Assembly: GCA_013433145.1 (NCBI GenBank)
Contig: CM024189.1
Coordinates: forward strand, 7,804,001-7,868,000
DNA length: 64,000 nt
Source: Ascaris suum
Lineage: Eukaryota; Nematoda; Chromadorea; Rhabditida; Ascarididae
Direction: 5' to 3'
Shown: positions 49,342 through 63,330 of the stretch, one piece after another
Position numbering within the stretch: position 1 is the stretch's first letter
Layout of the letters: each line of letters begins with the position of its first letter
The notes under the pieces: generated by a model
What the model saw: only the letters and a program-made list of their open reading frames with translations
The model's database searches: none
What the model was told of the DNA's origin: nothing
Position numbers and translations under genes: made by a program

Positions 49342-51115
49342 ATGACATTTGCATGACTGAATATATTTATGCAATATGAGCACAATGCATTGTTATTAGC
49401 TGGCCTATTCATAATTTAGATTTACTTCTACGACACTAAAGATGGAAGTGACCTCTCAATAAATGCGCAGAAAAAATGAAATAAATTGAAAAAAAGAAAG
49501 AATAAAATCATCCACGAACCACTTAAATACATAACACAACCGTTGTGAATGCATTAAAATACATTAGATTTCTTAGATTCATTTCCCACAATTACTTCAT
49601 AACTTATCGCAGAAACGAATCGATGAAGAAGGAACATTTCTGCTGAATGTTAGCCAAATTTATTTCGCAAAACGTATAAGCATTCTCAACGATCATAAAA
49701 TGCCCTTCGATAACATGAGCTCAGGACTCGCAGATGATCAATTTATACTCTCATCTATTTTGAACACTTTTTTCCATGATTCATTCATTTTTCCCATTCA
49801 TCTAACTGAACGAAGAGGAAAATAATTCGTAAAATGCGTTGTTTACAATCCGCGAACATGTGACGTCTTGTAAATGGCAAGCCACGAACAACAGCTATAA
49901 TGCCCTAGAGAACGTTAGGGCAATACTACAAACTGTTTTGATATGAATGTATTATTTTCATAACTTCGAAAGGAACAATTAAGATTCTAAAAGGCCTTTA
50001 ATTATACAGTGAAATTATGCACTAGGCATTTTTCAAATTCCAAAAAAATTCTTTCGGTCGCAATTTGTTGCTGGAAATTTGCCAAATTCAAAATTTTACA
50101 GCAATTCGCGGAATATTAACTAATAGATTAATGACCATTTATATCAGAATCTCAAATTTCAGCACCAAATATGCCAAAACTTTAAAAAATTGACACTCAT
50201 AAAATGCGTGTTAGTTCGAAATTCTTCTCAGTTGTCAAAAAAAAGTGTCAAATATTTTTTTGCTAATATCTATCTTTTAAAGTCCAATCGCAGTTTTGCC
50301 TTCAGATTTACCTGTGTTCGTTTTAATTTATACCCTGAAGAGTGGGAAGTTTGTGAGTGCCCTTATTAAAGTTGGAAGATGGAGGATCTAGGTGATTTAT
50401 CCATATGTAATTGAAATTTTGGCAGAGGGTCTGCGGTGACGTTTGGTTGGTTGGCCACCACATCATGATACTATTTAGATTTTTCATGAGCATCTCTATA
50501 TCCGCCTTGCTTGCAATAATTAGGTTTCGAAAGATTGCGCTTCATCTGAGCCACGTGATGCAGATCTCAGCTGCCTGTTTCTCCATATTGACGTTCTCTT
50601 GATTTTTTTTTGAAACATTCAGATTGCGATCGTTGAAGTTCGTTGTGGGGTCAGTAATATGCGTTAGTTGTTTTTGCCTCCTTCCATTTGGCTATGTGAG
50701 AGGTAAAATATATATGTTCTGTTTTAGTGGTTGTGTTAGTGAAGAAACTGCTATCCGTGTATTGTTTCTATCCCTTTAGAAAAGCTGTTACGTTTGGCGC
50801 CAATGAGCGAGCCCAGAATCGACATGTTTATAAAGTAATAACATATAATGTTCCATCATTGTATGTTGAATAGCAAAGTGATCGTTTGCGCGGAATTTCT
50901 GTATAACAATCTACTATATACAACCATTTTATTGGCGCAACACGGCTGTTAGGTAATACAACAACGACGACACGGCAACATTACATGCCATCCTGTCTAC
51001 AAATGCTATTAAAAAATATCCTTCTGAACCGATATAGTGAGAAAATTGTTCCCTTCTCTCTCTCTTTCTCCCCCCCCCCCTCCCCCCCTCCCTTCCTTCT
51101 CTATTACTTACTGAC
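49342..51115. other. No firm gene
   Basis: Mostly stop-dense. A plus frame after TTTTGGCAG at 50426 (GDVWLVGHHIMILFRFFMSI) is hydrophobic and could be a membrane exon, but lacks support. Confidence 0.45.
51066..51096. repeat. C-rich/pyrimidine tract
   Basis: TCTCTCTTTCTC leads into about 25 bp of nearly pure C just upstream of the ORF at 51116. Confidence 0.85.
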
Positions 51116-51334
51116 ATGCATTCACCTGCGGAGAAGCCTCAAGCGATAACACAAGGCTCTAAGTTGTTGGAAGCTGATGCTTGCTTTAGTAATTCTAGCC
51201 TCACCCAACTATTTTTTACGAACCGAAACAACCTTCTAGAAACGGAAGCCGTCGGTAAACACATGTACCCGGAAGTTCGCATAAGAGCAGCTAAAACTAT
51301 TAAAAAGACGGTGGAGGAGGCACTGATAAGATAG
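51116..51334 (+). CDS. Small hydrophilic ORF or exon
   Basis: ATG at 51116, right after a C/T-rich tract, opens 72 codons: HSPAEKPQAITQGSKLLEAD, then LETEAVGKHMYPEVRIRAAK and TIKKTVEEALIR stop. Codon composition is coding-like and the end is a helix. Could be a short gene or a terminal exon. No splice evidence. Confidence 0.42.
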   Translation: MHSPAEKPQAITQGSKLLEADACFSNSSLTQLFFTNRNNLLETEAVGKHMYPEVRIRAAKTIKKTVEEALIR

Positions 51335-52716
51335 AAAATTGAAACAAGCTTGCTTTTTTGCAGGTCAATTTTATTCAGCTATCCAAGAAGCAATAAAACT
51401 GCGCAAAATTCTTTCATCTGACGAGCGAATAATGAAACTTTTTCCGCTGTTTAAAAAAAAAAAAATTCAAAAATTTGCCAAAGAGGAAGCATTTCTTTCT
51501 TAAGATAGCGTCATATCAACCGTGAGGTGCATCAAATATTCAAAGAACAATAATTTCGTTTGGTAAATGCGAACAGATTTTGAAAAAAAAAAAGCAAACA
51601 AACATGAAAGACGGCAAAAGCGTCATAATGCGAAAATTATTAGGCAAAAGAATTGCGATTTTTTTTTTGCTTTACATCTTTTTTGCTTTACATTACTCTA
51701 AATTTTTCAAATATCTCGTTGTTTTCATAAAGTGGGATCATCTCTAATGAAAAAAAAAAATAGAGCCTGTGAATATGGAACTAATTGTGGATGAGACTTA
51801 TTCAAACATTGGTCATATAACGAATTCCTTCAACAATTATCTATTACTTACGAAAATATTAATGAAAATTTGATAGAATAGAGTAATAGAGTAGTTGGAT
51901 TGGCACCCGCCCTTCATCAATCAAGCGGTTAAAGTGTTCTTTTTCCTCATTAAGCTATATTATGTAATCGCCAAGCGCTAACATGTTCGTACTTTTGGCA
52001 AAAAATTCTATTTAGTTATTATTGTTACTGATGAAATTTCTCCCGAATATCACAAAGTTAAAAGTTAGAAAGCTTAACTATCAGAGAGAAGTAGAGATGT
52101 TGGAAAAACTTATGTTATGCATAAATTTTGAGGCAAATTTTTGAAAGAATTTTATCTCGCTATAACGAACAATTGGTGAGCATACCTTGGTTAACGTTCA
52201 AGAAGACGAAGCAGCGATGAGAGGTAATAGGAGAAAATTGCAACGGTATGAGAAATTTATGTGCTACATAGAGTCTGCATTATGCAGATAGGTGGGATCT
52301 CACTTTGCGTGTAAGCGCACAAAAGAAAATCCCAAAGCGATACTCCTCAGCAATTGTCCTTAATGCAGCTTCATGCTCTCATTGATTTATTAATCTCTAA
52401 TGTTAGTTGAAGCGGCAAGCCAATTTGTTGAGAAGACTTATAGTCGAACGAAAATGTTTAAATGATAAACCACTGCTACTACTATGGCATTTTCAGTGGC
52501 GATATTCTTGCGCTACAATAGCAAATTGAAAATATCATGCTTTCCGAGTGATTTCCATCAATAAAAATTGAAACAGGGCTTGCATGCGGAAAGACTTTGA
52601 TGAATACATCATAAAAATTGATGATTAAAGTTTATTGGAAATGATCATCACAGTTACGCTAATTCCAGGCAGCTGTCCAGTTTTGGCAGCAGAATGTTGT
52701 CCATATTTTCGGCATC

Positions 52717-55700
52717 TTATACATTTAGCTTTCTATTCACTTGTCCAGCATAAATTGCCCCCGAGCCAGGGCTTAACGGCGGAACGTTGAATCTAGATGA
52801 GTTGAAGCTCCTGCTAACAAAAGATGACGCACCACTGCTATGTCCCGTGACACGCCTTGACTTTTGTTCGATGGTGTCGTTCAAATACCTTACGAATTCC
52901 TTTGGCATCCGTTCCTCTTTCTCGTTTTGACCTGAACCATTCTCCTTCAGAACACTAGTATGAAAATTCATGCCCGCGGTGAGGAAATAAATAATCAGCA
53001 TTTGTCGACCACACAGTTCACCACCAAACCACAATCAGCATCCAAAAAAAAAGAACTTGATGCCTGAATCATACCGAGAAAATTTATCTTACCTCATGGA
53101 ACTCTTGTCATCCTTCAAGTACTGCCATCTTTGCACGCAAAAATTCATTGATTTCCGAAGTTACATGCTAGCATTTTATTTGCAATTTTTTTTTTCAGAA
53201 CGAACATTATCTTTCTACGTAAGACCTTTCGTTTCGAATATCCCTCCCCCAATTTCGAAAGCATCTATATTCCAAAAGTGTTTTGCATGAAGAATGTCCA
53301 CATCGAGTATTTTTTTCTTTTGTATTTGATAATCATATGTCGCATTATTCATAACAGCCTACCGGTGATAAGTTTTTTGCATGATGAATGAAATATCCAT
53401 ATTGAGTAACGAATCTCCACCATTCGATTTGCGTAGACAAAACCATCGACTATCAACTTGAATACATTAATAACTTGACAAAATATAAGCAAGAACATCA
53501 ACGGATATCCGCTAAGCCTTATAAAGCATTCACTGCAGAAGACTATATGACCGAAGAGAGTTGGTAGCCATCCTGCAAATAAGTGAGCATTCCACCCGAA
53601 ACAACTGCGAGCACATTTCTTCGAATATTTAGCGCATTCAACCTCCCTCGATTGGCTATGATTCTGGTTAAGAGTGTGGCTTTACTGCAACCAATTTGAT
53701 ACTCTTGTGCCGAGTACATTACTCGAAATATTAGGACTAAATTCATCTTGCACGTTGAGGATGATTAGTGCCACAAGATGTGCAATAACTTATAAACATT
53801 TAAAAATGGATTCTGATAAGGGAGTAGGTGGTAATTATCAAAGCAAGAAATAATATATACCAAGCGCCGCGGATCCAGCAAGTAGCACCAAAGTAGTGAG
53901 CAAACGTCGGTTACATGAACGCTTCTTCCTTATACTACCTTCATGAAGCATAGGATCCTTGTTCACCTGAAGCAGCATCAGCTAGTCATTTGGTGACATT
54001 TGTCTCTTTAATGAATTCTGTGAATACCATGATAGGAGAAACAACGTGCTGTATCAAACGGCGTATTGTTCTGCGATTATTTAGCATTTTTATCGGATGT
54101 GGCACAGGTGTCACAGGTGCTTACTGAATAATTGTGTCTGCAAGAGTGGCTCCGTGAAAATAACCGTTAAATGAGAGGCACTTTTTAGTAAGCCAGCCAA
54201 AGATACAATTGAAAGATGGAGATCATATTAAGATACTTCTTCCAATTGTACCAAGTGTCTTCAATATATCTGGCAAAACATATTCCACATAAGTAAATAC
54301 TGTGGGCACGATTAGCGCCTATTTTAGCGTAATAGTGTAAGCACCATTCACACAGCGTCCTCATGCGGCTTTCATATCTGGCGTAATCTCATCTGACGTT
54401 TGATGCCATGGTCGAAAATGGGCATGATTTTTGGTGAATTCAACGAAAACATGTGGAAGGCCGTTCCAAAATACTAGCTTAGCAAGCGTTTTTGCTTCGA
54501 GCTGAAGTGGCTGAACTGCTGCCGAGATATGCAAAAAAACAAACAAACAAGCAAACAAACAAAAACAAAAAAACAAAAACAAAACGAAGCAAAACAAAAA
54601 CGAAACTCTCTACCCAGAAAAATCACTAGTTATATGAATCTTTGCTTAGCAAAAGCGCAGATGAGGCCACGTCCAGCTGTCGCTAAGCTTAAGTGGTTTA
54701 CAAATGTGATGGTGTCATCCGACGCGAACAACTGGCTTAGAAGATAGTGCGTTGATGCGGGATTCGAAATACAGACCGACATAACACCAGATTTTGTTGC
54801 ATAAATTTTTTCACTTGCAAATTGAAAATATCATACTCATGGATGGATATACACAAATTTATAGTCAAATATGCTTTCGCAATGTCTACAAAAGCAAAGC
54901 GGAAAACTGTTTTCTAGCATCGCAACGGATAACATACGTTCGCGTTAGTTCTTAAAGAGATGCAATCAAATTTGCAATACCACTTTAGAAAGCAAAAAAG
55001 TGAGGAATTTGATCAACAAACAATAACGAAATATATTTATAAATATTTCGCTTACCGCTCTCATATGAATGACGATGTGAAAATACAGAAATGCTATAGT
55101 TATGACGAATATAATAAATGGAATCACTGTGATCAGTCGAACGGGGAATTTCGCTGCAAAAAAAGAAATCACGTTCTTAGGAAATTGTACTGTAATGCCA
55201 AAAACACGAAAAAGTTGGTAGAAATCAAATGAAACATTGTGATGACCGATTGGAGAGAAGAATAGGACCGAATGAGGCAATGCGGCTTGAACATGTACTG
55301 GAAGAACAACGATAATTTTTTTTGTTCAATATGCTTACCAATATTTGAATTTGAAAGCAAAGTTCTACTAATTCCTCACAGTTACCACAACCTAAGAGCA
55401 TTTTTCAAAACCATCCGAGTAAGCGTTCAAAAAAAAGCATATCGAAAGAATCTTCAACAAATAGCTTGTTGTGAGTTTAACACAGACCAGGAGATAATGA
55501 GATATGAGGCTCCCTCCTCGAGTCTGTTGCACGAAACGCTGCACAACATTCAATAAGTGGAGTAGCATACCAAAAAAACATGATAAAGTATGCGCATTTG
55601 CGTTCCTCCACGCCAGATCAAACACAATCATATCTCATTAAAAAATAACACATTCTTCGAAGCGAAATGCTCAAACTTTAGTTAGCGGCGGTGACCTGTG

Positions 55701-58589
55701 TGAATCTCAAGAAGGGACCGTTTTTTTTTTCAATGGTCTGACGGACGCAACTAGAACTCAGACGGCCGAAAAATGCATGGAAGTTTTTGGCAGCCAAAGT
55801 TGTCTATATCTCTTACGGCAATCTGAAAGCTTATCCAAATGGCCCTCTTATGACGCACATTATATTCTCCTTATTTCGCACCACGTATTTCAGTTTTCAT
55901 TGAATTGAAACTGTTTGATAAGACGGACAAACACGCACACACAAAGGAGCACATGTCCACTGTTGCCAAATGAGTTCTGCGGATGCCAAAAAGCATTGAA
56001 TAAAACATATAGTAATTGTTTTTTCATTTATGTTTTGTGAATATTGTGCGGACGAATAAGTGAACATACAGAAAGACAAACAGATGAAATACCACTGATT
56101 TCTTGATCTTCAAATTTTGCACCAAGGCTAAATAAAGCTTATCAATTAGTTCTAAATGTATTTTGAGATTGTTCCGAATGGAGGATTCATCTTTCGTTAC
56201 GCTGCCATTATTTTCTGGCCAAAAAGGATCATTCTTGTATGCACTCTTTTTTCCTAGCAAACAGTTCCGGTTAAGAGATGAAACGAAGCTAGTTTACTAG
56301 TAAGCGGCTTCTTGTGAATATGTGGCATACCACAACAACTGTTTGCCTCTAAATGAAACGCGGCGCTTTCATACCGAATGCTGACAAATAAAATATTTTA
56401 CACTAAACATGCTATTTCATGCGTACTAAGGACCAATTTCTTTAAACCTACCTTTCCAACATTTTGGCCACAGTCTCGAATTCATATCCTCTTCTACGAC
56501 AGAAAACTGGCTGCAGGGGAATAGGTATGCCGTCCTTCCTACATCTCCCCCGCTACCATTCCTCCCTACCGCTTCAAACAACTCGAACCAAGCGTGTAAT
56601 GGTCCTGCCACTTATTTTCAGAAGCAAGTGCCTATATTTTGAGCCCAGATGCTTAAATTATTTGTTTTTGTTAATCGAATGCATCCAATCACTCATAATG
56701 TCGGCTCCTTCACATCCGTCGGCAGAAAAGAAGCCAAACGCTCTGTGATTGCGAAAACCGCCTGGCATCACCGAATACAAGCCGATAAAGAACAACATTG
56801 GCACAACATAGGCCAACAAAATGGTCGTACGAACAGCATTTGTTGTGATCGCATGCCTGCAATATTTCGCATCCATTCTTCTATCTACCGTATATCTGTT
56901 TTACCCTTGAAGGAGAGTAACAATCCTATCAGTGCCCCTGTAAATTCAATTATCATCCCTTTAGTCTAGCTAATTTATGAAGGGATTTACAAGCAGTACG
57001 GTACCAGATGCACTAATGTCGTAATGCCGACGTGAAGCTTGATGCATCTTCACTTCATGAGGATCGAATACAACTCAGAGAATTCGCTATGTGATTTTTT
57101 TTGTGGAGTTATGAGAAAATTTTAGCCTTATGCTGAAAATTTTTATCTGCTTTTTTGTTTAGTCTCGGTGGTGAGGCCAAAGTGAACGTTTCTTGAAGCT
57201 GCGAGAATTTTTTTTTCTTTCCATACAAGTCAGCTACTCATGCATGCATTTAAAAAAAAAAAATAAAATATGTTCCACACTTTAGCAATGCGTACCTGTA
57301 GAGTGGATGTACAATACCAACGTAGTGATTGATAGCGAGTGCGAGTAGAATAAATACCGATACGAAGAAGGTGGCGATTTTTAAGCACTAAAAAAAATTC
57401 TACAATTAAATTTGTTGATAGCAAGACATAATTGATTGAAAATTTTGTTTTGTATGAGTGAGCACTAGGTGTAATCCGTTTTTCTTTTAGTAAGATTGAT
57501 CGGATAATTGGAAAAAAAATCTCTAAGTGAGCGGAAATGGCCTATAGTTCAAAATTAATATTTAGAGGGACTAATTCAATGAATTAGAGAGAAGAATACC
57601 TCGACAAGCAAAGAAATACAGTGAGAAACAATTTGAGCACGATTGATTAGTGTTGGGATTATAACGTTGATCAAATTGCTGGTCATGTAGAAGAGTGCGC
57701 ATGCTGCATCCGCAGCTGTCAAGCTAACGCATAGCCGAAGATTGACTCCAATTGGACGGCGCAAATATCTTGAGCACTGTAATGAAATCAGTGAACTTAT
57801 ATCATTAGACATTTTGCCTACAAAAAGTTCTACTATCATCTTAGAAGCAGGCATTTTCATAAAAGGTCTAGGAGAAAGCGTTCTATCTGACTAGGGCAAC
57901 ATGCTTTGCTTGCTTTGGCTAACGTTTACGAAATCATAAAGCTGACCTTAAACGTAAAATTTAAAAGATGTCTGGTATGTGATACGTAAATTTGTTTGGC
58001 TTGTTGCGGTCGATATTTGGGTTACAACAGTCGTCAAGTGTTCGGATTGAACCAACCACCGCCACTTATGTGAATTTTCATGCGTCGTAAAAGTACATAG
58101 TCAACGGTCAACGTCGACTGCAAAACGATTTTTTAATGCAGTCTTGAGTAGGGCACAAGTTATGCATGTTTCATGCACTTCGACAACGTGATCGACGAGC
58201 GCACAGCCTTCACCGGTCCCTGCATTAGGAACAGTAGCCAGCTCCTGAAGAGGTTTAAGGGGCCATTGAATGGTATAGGGGATGAATACCTTATCGGGCA
58301 TACGCACAGGATTCGGCGAAACTCGTCTAGAAAGGTCTAATAGAAATAGTTGGCATTACGAGTTCTGACGCAGTTAATATTCCAAGTCTGCCTCTATGTT
58401 GTGTACAGAATGTAAACTGTTCAGCGGAGTTTATGGCATAAAATCACTAACGTTCAATATGTACAAGTTGATGATGAGCGCAGCTGCCGATTCAGTTGTG
58501 ATGAGAGTGGATGCATAATAAGTTAGTGTGCCAATGTCCAGTGAAGTTGAGTCGTCGTGGGTGGTCTCGCGTAAGGTGTTGTTATCCAT
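52717..58589 (-). CDS. Rhodopsin-like (class A) 7TM G protein-coupled receptor, nine exons
   Basis: Minus-strand exons: 58589-58452, 57776-57600, 57387-57296, 56856-56772, 56506-56452, 55153-55056, 53966-53861, 53572-53363, 52931-52717. Phases agree at every junction; the protein is about 391 residues, a usual class A length. The start [12 protein letters not shown] carries an N-glycosylation sequon (NNT) and leads straight into TM1. Exon 2 gives TM2 and the start of TM3. Exon 3 ends TM3 with [13 protein letters not shown], the DRY region, where NHY replaces DRY. Exon 4 is TM4, exon 5 extracellular loop 2 with a Cys, exon 6 TM5 and exon 7 loop 3 plus TM6. Exon 8 completes TM6 (GWLP) and gives TM7, with DGFVYANR in place of NPxxY, then helix 8 (EIRYSIW). 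Exon 9 is a Ser/Asn-rich tail. Ligand unknown. The 3' end of exon 4 and 5' end of exon 5 are the least certain; an alternative reading keeps a Cys-containing extension of exon 4. Confidence 0.88.
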
Positions 58590-59123
58590 CAACGTTCGCC
58601 TGAACGGATCCCTCTGGAACGCGAACTATAGGAAGAAGCAGCTACTACGTACGATCTGTAAAGTACTCACCCACCGCACTCATCATTACTTACAATAAAA
58701 TCAGCGGAAAATCAACCACAGTGGAAGCACTACTCGCCCACCCACAGATCCCACATAGCTAATAGAACCGCCTAAAAAATCATCCAAATAAGCAATCATT
58801 CCGCATATCCCACGCAACGCAAACACAGCACTCGATTAATTGCACACTAGAATCACTTCCCTCTTCAAAGAAACCGCCTGAAATTATTATTTAGCGCAGA
58901 TTCGCATGTCATGTGCAGCCGTTTGGCGTGCACTGTTTTGCATGACTACGATTCTCCACATGTTTCAATATCAAAAAATGCCTATTATTGAACATCACAC
59001 AAGTTTTTCAGTGCTATTGGAATATCTTTCTCAGATTTCCCGAGGCCTCCAATATCCCTACAAATGCATTCTGTAGGAGATGTTTTGCACTTCAAGATGT
59101 TGAATGATCCATAACTGTGCTAG

Positions 59124-59317
59124 CATCTCAATTCGAACCTACGCTAACGGTCAAGTTTGAAAGGCATCACATAGCTAAAGTTTTCAGTAGCAAGAAATTT
59201 TGGATGCTCCAAATGTTCGACAAATCCCTAGCAAAGTTGGATTGTCTAGCAAACCTAAGAAAGTTTTGCAAGCCGTATTTGAGCATTGACATGTTGGAAG
59301 AAAAAGCTCAAAAATAG
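59124..59317 (+). CDS. Probable terminal exon (unidentified)
   Basis: After CTGTGCTAG (phase 1) the frame reads SQFEPTLTVKFERHHIAKVF, MFDKSLAKLDCLANLRKFCK and PYLSIDMLEEKAQK stop. Helical and basic. A minus frame (59184-59384) overlaps and is more hydrophobic. No partner exon found nearby. Confidence 0.42.
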
Positions 59318-61828
59318 CACTTGCCTCTTGATCATAAAGCGATGAATCCCACTGAAAAGGAAACAAAACAAGTAAGCGCTGCACTAAGTAAGCATTTTCG
59401 AAATGTGAACGACTCAGTTAAACAAGCACACAAATAAGTAACAGAAGTGGGTGGAACAGCCGATGACGTCTATCAGGAATGACTGATGTCTCAGTTTATT
59501 ACGGTGAAAAATCATTGACGCACCACTTATCGCGCAGCATAAATGATCCTGCATGTGATCGTGAATGTGGGTGATACAGCAGCGAGTAGAATTTCCTTGA
59601 AGTTGTTTCTTATTCGCTTTTGCAAATTTTACTCGTAAAATCACGTTGTGACGTTGCGAGTGCGCATATTCATTCGTTTATCTGCCTGCTCCATAATTTC
59701 AACTGCGGTGTGGTCTTTATTTGAAATACAAAACCGCTGAGTAAAGAGTAATTTATGCAGAAACATATATTTAATTCTTGGTGATCTATCAACCTTGAAA
59801 GAACTTGCAAATATTTGTGGAGGTGAAAAAATTTCATGCGCTTTGCAGCGATGGTTTTTTTAATAACATTGGTCGTGTTACAACAAAGATGCTTTTCTTG
59901 CATTAGGCTTGTATGTGCGGCCCAGGAGTAGCTGAAATATTAACACAATGTGTTACGTATTTATTATTTGCTAACATCTTCTAATACCGATTTGGCAGGT
60001 GAACGGATCTTAGAACAGCATATCATTGAAGCACGCCTCCCACTTGTTAAATTCCTCTATTGGATGTATTTGTAGTATTCTCGGCATCCACTCGGAGATA
60101 GTCTGAATGTCTATTTCAAGAGCGCACTACCCCCACCTGCTATTGTTCAGTTTTTTCGGTAATCATGGTCTCCTCTTCCACGCTTGCAATTTTACTTGAC
60201 AATTATCGATGTTTTTCATTCATGACACATGACACATGACATGACACATTACTTGGCGCCTTTATAATCGTTCCGGAGCGCCTAACAAGCAAATTTTCAT
60301 TCTCTGACAAAAACAGACAAGTTTATTTTTTTAACCTGCAACATGGAGTTCCACTTGTCGGTTCAAAGGTGAAAACGAGCGTATGTGCTAATCCCATTCG
60401 AGCGGATGCCTCCTTGCGTTTAAAAAACATTCTCAGACAAAATTTAATCAGAGCCCAAATACATCTGATTAGAGGAGATATAATGCGCGCTTGAAGTTTT
60501 TTTTTTTCATGTTCAGACAAACTGGCCCATGGCCTCGCAGAGAACATTCCTTGCGATCACACATTAACTGAACCAGCAAGTAATTTTCAGCATCCTTTCT
60601 GACGACTCTTCTCATGATCAGCTGCATTCCAGATGTCCATTAAACTTTGCAGCTGCACTCACATGAGTGGAGCTACATTTTGCAGTAAACCTCTATCGTT
60701 CTATTCATTATGCACTGAGCTGAATGCCACAAGAACTGTTACTGCATAGCCGAGAAAACTAACGGCTATTTTATCACGAAGAAAATATTTGAAGCTTTCG
60801 AAAACAAAGGCCGAGGAAGGAAGCATTTCGAACGGAAGCAAAATTTCAATATCACGACGGAGCGTCAAAACGTCATCGAAATAAATGGGACATCATAAAA
60901 ACTTCTTCGACACCATTTGCACTTAACTTCGTTCAATTTTAACGACCGACTGACGCTTATTTCTGAGCTGTCATAAGAAGCATATCTGCATATGCGCATA
61001 AGAGGTTAAATATTTCGACTGCCCAAAACAACTGTCTAGCATTCAGGTTTTTCGGTCTCTATGACAAAAAAAAAAAACAATAAGTCACTGACAACTCATG
61101 CAAAATCATAGACCACTCTACACGAGCAGATGCAACGACTAACGTAGCTACACCAAATATTCAACAAGTCATCAGCAGGAAGGAGTCTTTTTATGTTCAA
61201 TGTTGAGTTTTTTATTGCTTAGCTTACAAATAACTGCCATCAGAAAATGGTGGCAACGAAGTGTCGCCGCTATGTTACAGGTACGAGTAGAATCACTGCA
61301 GGAGGCCCATCAAATAGCATTTTTGCACTCAGAAGTGTAACGCATAAATAATCATGCTTTTGTTTGCTGCGCACTTATTGCCGTGTGCTGTTTCCGCAGT
61401 CGCACCATGCGAAGCAACGTAAAGGGAAGCAAATTCTGAGCTAAGAACGGAAGTGTGATTTCCGCCGTTCAAAATGCAACATTTGCATGAAATAATACAT
61501 GAATTGCTGTCATTTAATCAAACAAATACATCAATTCTCAGTTAAGGGATCGCATGTGATGAAATAGCCGGAAGACGCACAAAACTGTAGGGGAATCACA
61601 GAAGGAAGTTCTGATCAAAATCTTTCACTTATGCATCTGGCTGAAATAGATTTTAATCAAAAGCCCTTTCTCGTCCCTTCGTCCTTTTCAGAAAATCTCG
61701 CTCTTGCGCAATTTCGATTAAAGATTTCAGTGGTTTGTCAACAGGAGGGAAAATTCTAAGAGCATAAAATATGAATAGCGCCTCCCCATTATTTCTTCTT
61801 AATGAACAAATTTCCAGACAACAATAAG

Positions 61829-61975
<147 letters not shown>

Positions 61976-62248
61976 AAATAACAGCCTCATATTCTAGTCT
62001 AATCGGCCGTTTGCTTACGCAACAAAAGTTCAATTTTCCTTAACTTAAAATGAAATTTCTAAGGATGTGAAATGCAGCAAGCAGTCTCAGAAGTTAAGGA
62101 ACCCTTGTTGCATCTATGCAAATATTACTGTGGTGCCATAGAACCATAAAACTATCCCATTGTAGCTGTAGAGTAATTCTCGAAATGGAATCACATGCAA
62201 ATGTAAATAGAAATCTATGCAGTACAAATAAACATGGATATGCGTATG

Positions 62249-62289
62249 GATATCATCTATGCGTATACATATGCGCATAGGTAGATATC
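62249..62289. repeat. Inverted repeat (possible hairpin)
   Basis: GATATC begins and ends the 41-bp element; inner arms CTATGCG and GCGCATAG are complementary apart from a few mismatches, with a short AT-rich loop. Confidence 0.6.
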
Positions 62290-62753
62290 ATAATGCGTTT
62301 TGCAAATGCACATCTGCAGCAAAAAAGGTGAACACAGGGAAGTGCACCAATGGGTTAACGTCACATACTCCTGTGCATTCCGGCTCATTAAACGAACCAA
62401 CTTCACAAGTAGCTAACAAGTAATGAAGTATCCTCTAAACCACTGCATTCATATTTCAGCTTTCTTTTTTTCTCTTTTCTTCTGAACCAATTATAAAAGT
62501 GCTCCAATCTATGAAAAATGAAGTGGTCGTCAAATGTAGACAAAATATTTATGCACTAATCCTGTTGTCTTGCCTATGGTCAGTTTCATTTATCGTCAAC
62601 AAATGATGAAATATGAAATTAAGTAGCGCATTTCTATGCATAAACTATTTCGGAAACTCGGAGAATAACAGAGCTGTCATTACCGATTTAAGAGAATCGA
62701 ACTATCTGCAATTTTTTTAAGGAACTGATGAGTCGACTTGAAAACACATATAG

Positions 62754-63330
62754 AGGTGACTCACCATCAAGAGGGATTAGATGAGCTAAATTTTGCTATC
62801 CGATTGGTTAAACGGTTTGTTGTCAAATATGAACCCTCATCTGATAGCGTTCAAATAAAATTTCGGATCAACATGGAAAAGCGCCAGCTGTGCTTTCCTC
62901 AAAAGACCGATAAATCAACCGTTACACTATCCAACCTACTATTAGTCTTTGCGCACTAACTTACCAGTGTTCCACTCATTCATCTTTTCTGATCATTATT
63001 CACTGCCAAATTCTCGCACTAGCCCCGATGCGCTTGTCTACGAAAGTAATCTATGAAATCCACAAAAAAGTGGATTTCTTTCCAGAAGTGCAACCCACCG
63101 TTAGCACGACTGAAGTGATTTACAAATTTCGCGAGAGGAGCTTTGCGCCAAGTTTTGTGTGCCAAGAGCTGATACAGAAGATGATAAATCATTTTTTTTT
63201 AAACGTTCTAGATAGGATATTAGCCTATTTTACGGCTAATATCCACCGTATTAAACGCAAAACGCAAAATTTACATAGACATATAAAAGCAACAGGCAGA
63301 AGTAATTTGAGAAATTATTATGTAATTTAG
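62754..63330 (+). CDS. Two adjacent coding exons of an unidentified gene
   Basis: Exon 62754 onward follows CACATATAG and reads EVTHHQEGLDELNFAIRLVK, KYEPSSDSVQIKFRINMEKR, then DKSTVTLSN, with stop at 62957. The second starts after CGCACTAG at 63023 and reads MRLSTKVIYEIHKKVDFFPE, TTEVIYKFRERSFAPSFVCQ and ELIQKMINHFFL, open to 63330. Both are strongly coding. The join is unproven: the intron would be short and the exact donor (GTTACA or GTCTTT) is uncertain. Confidence 0.55.
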
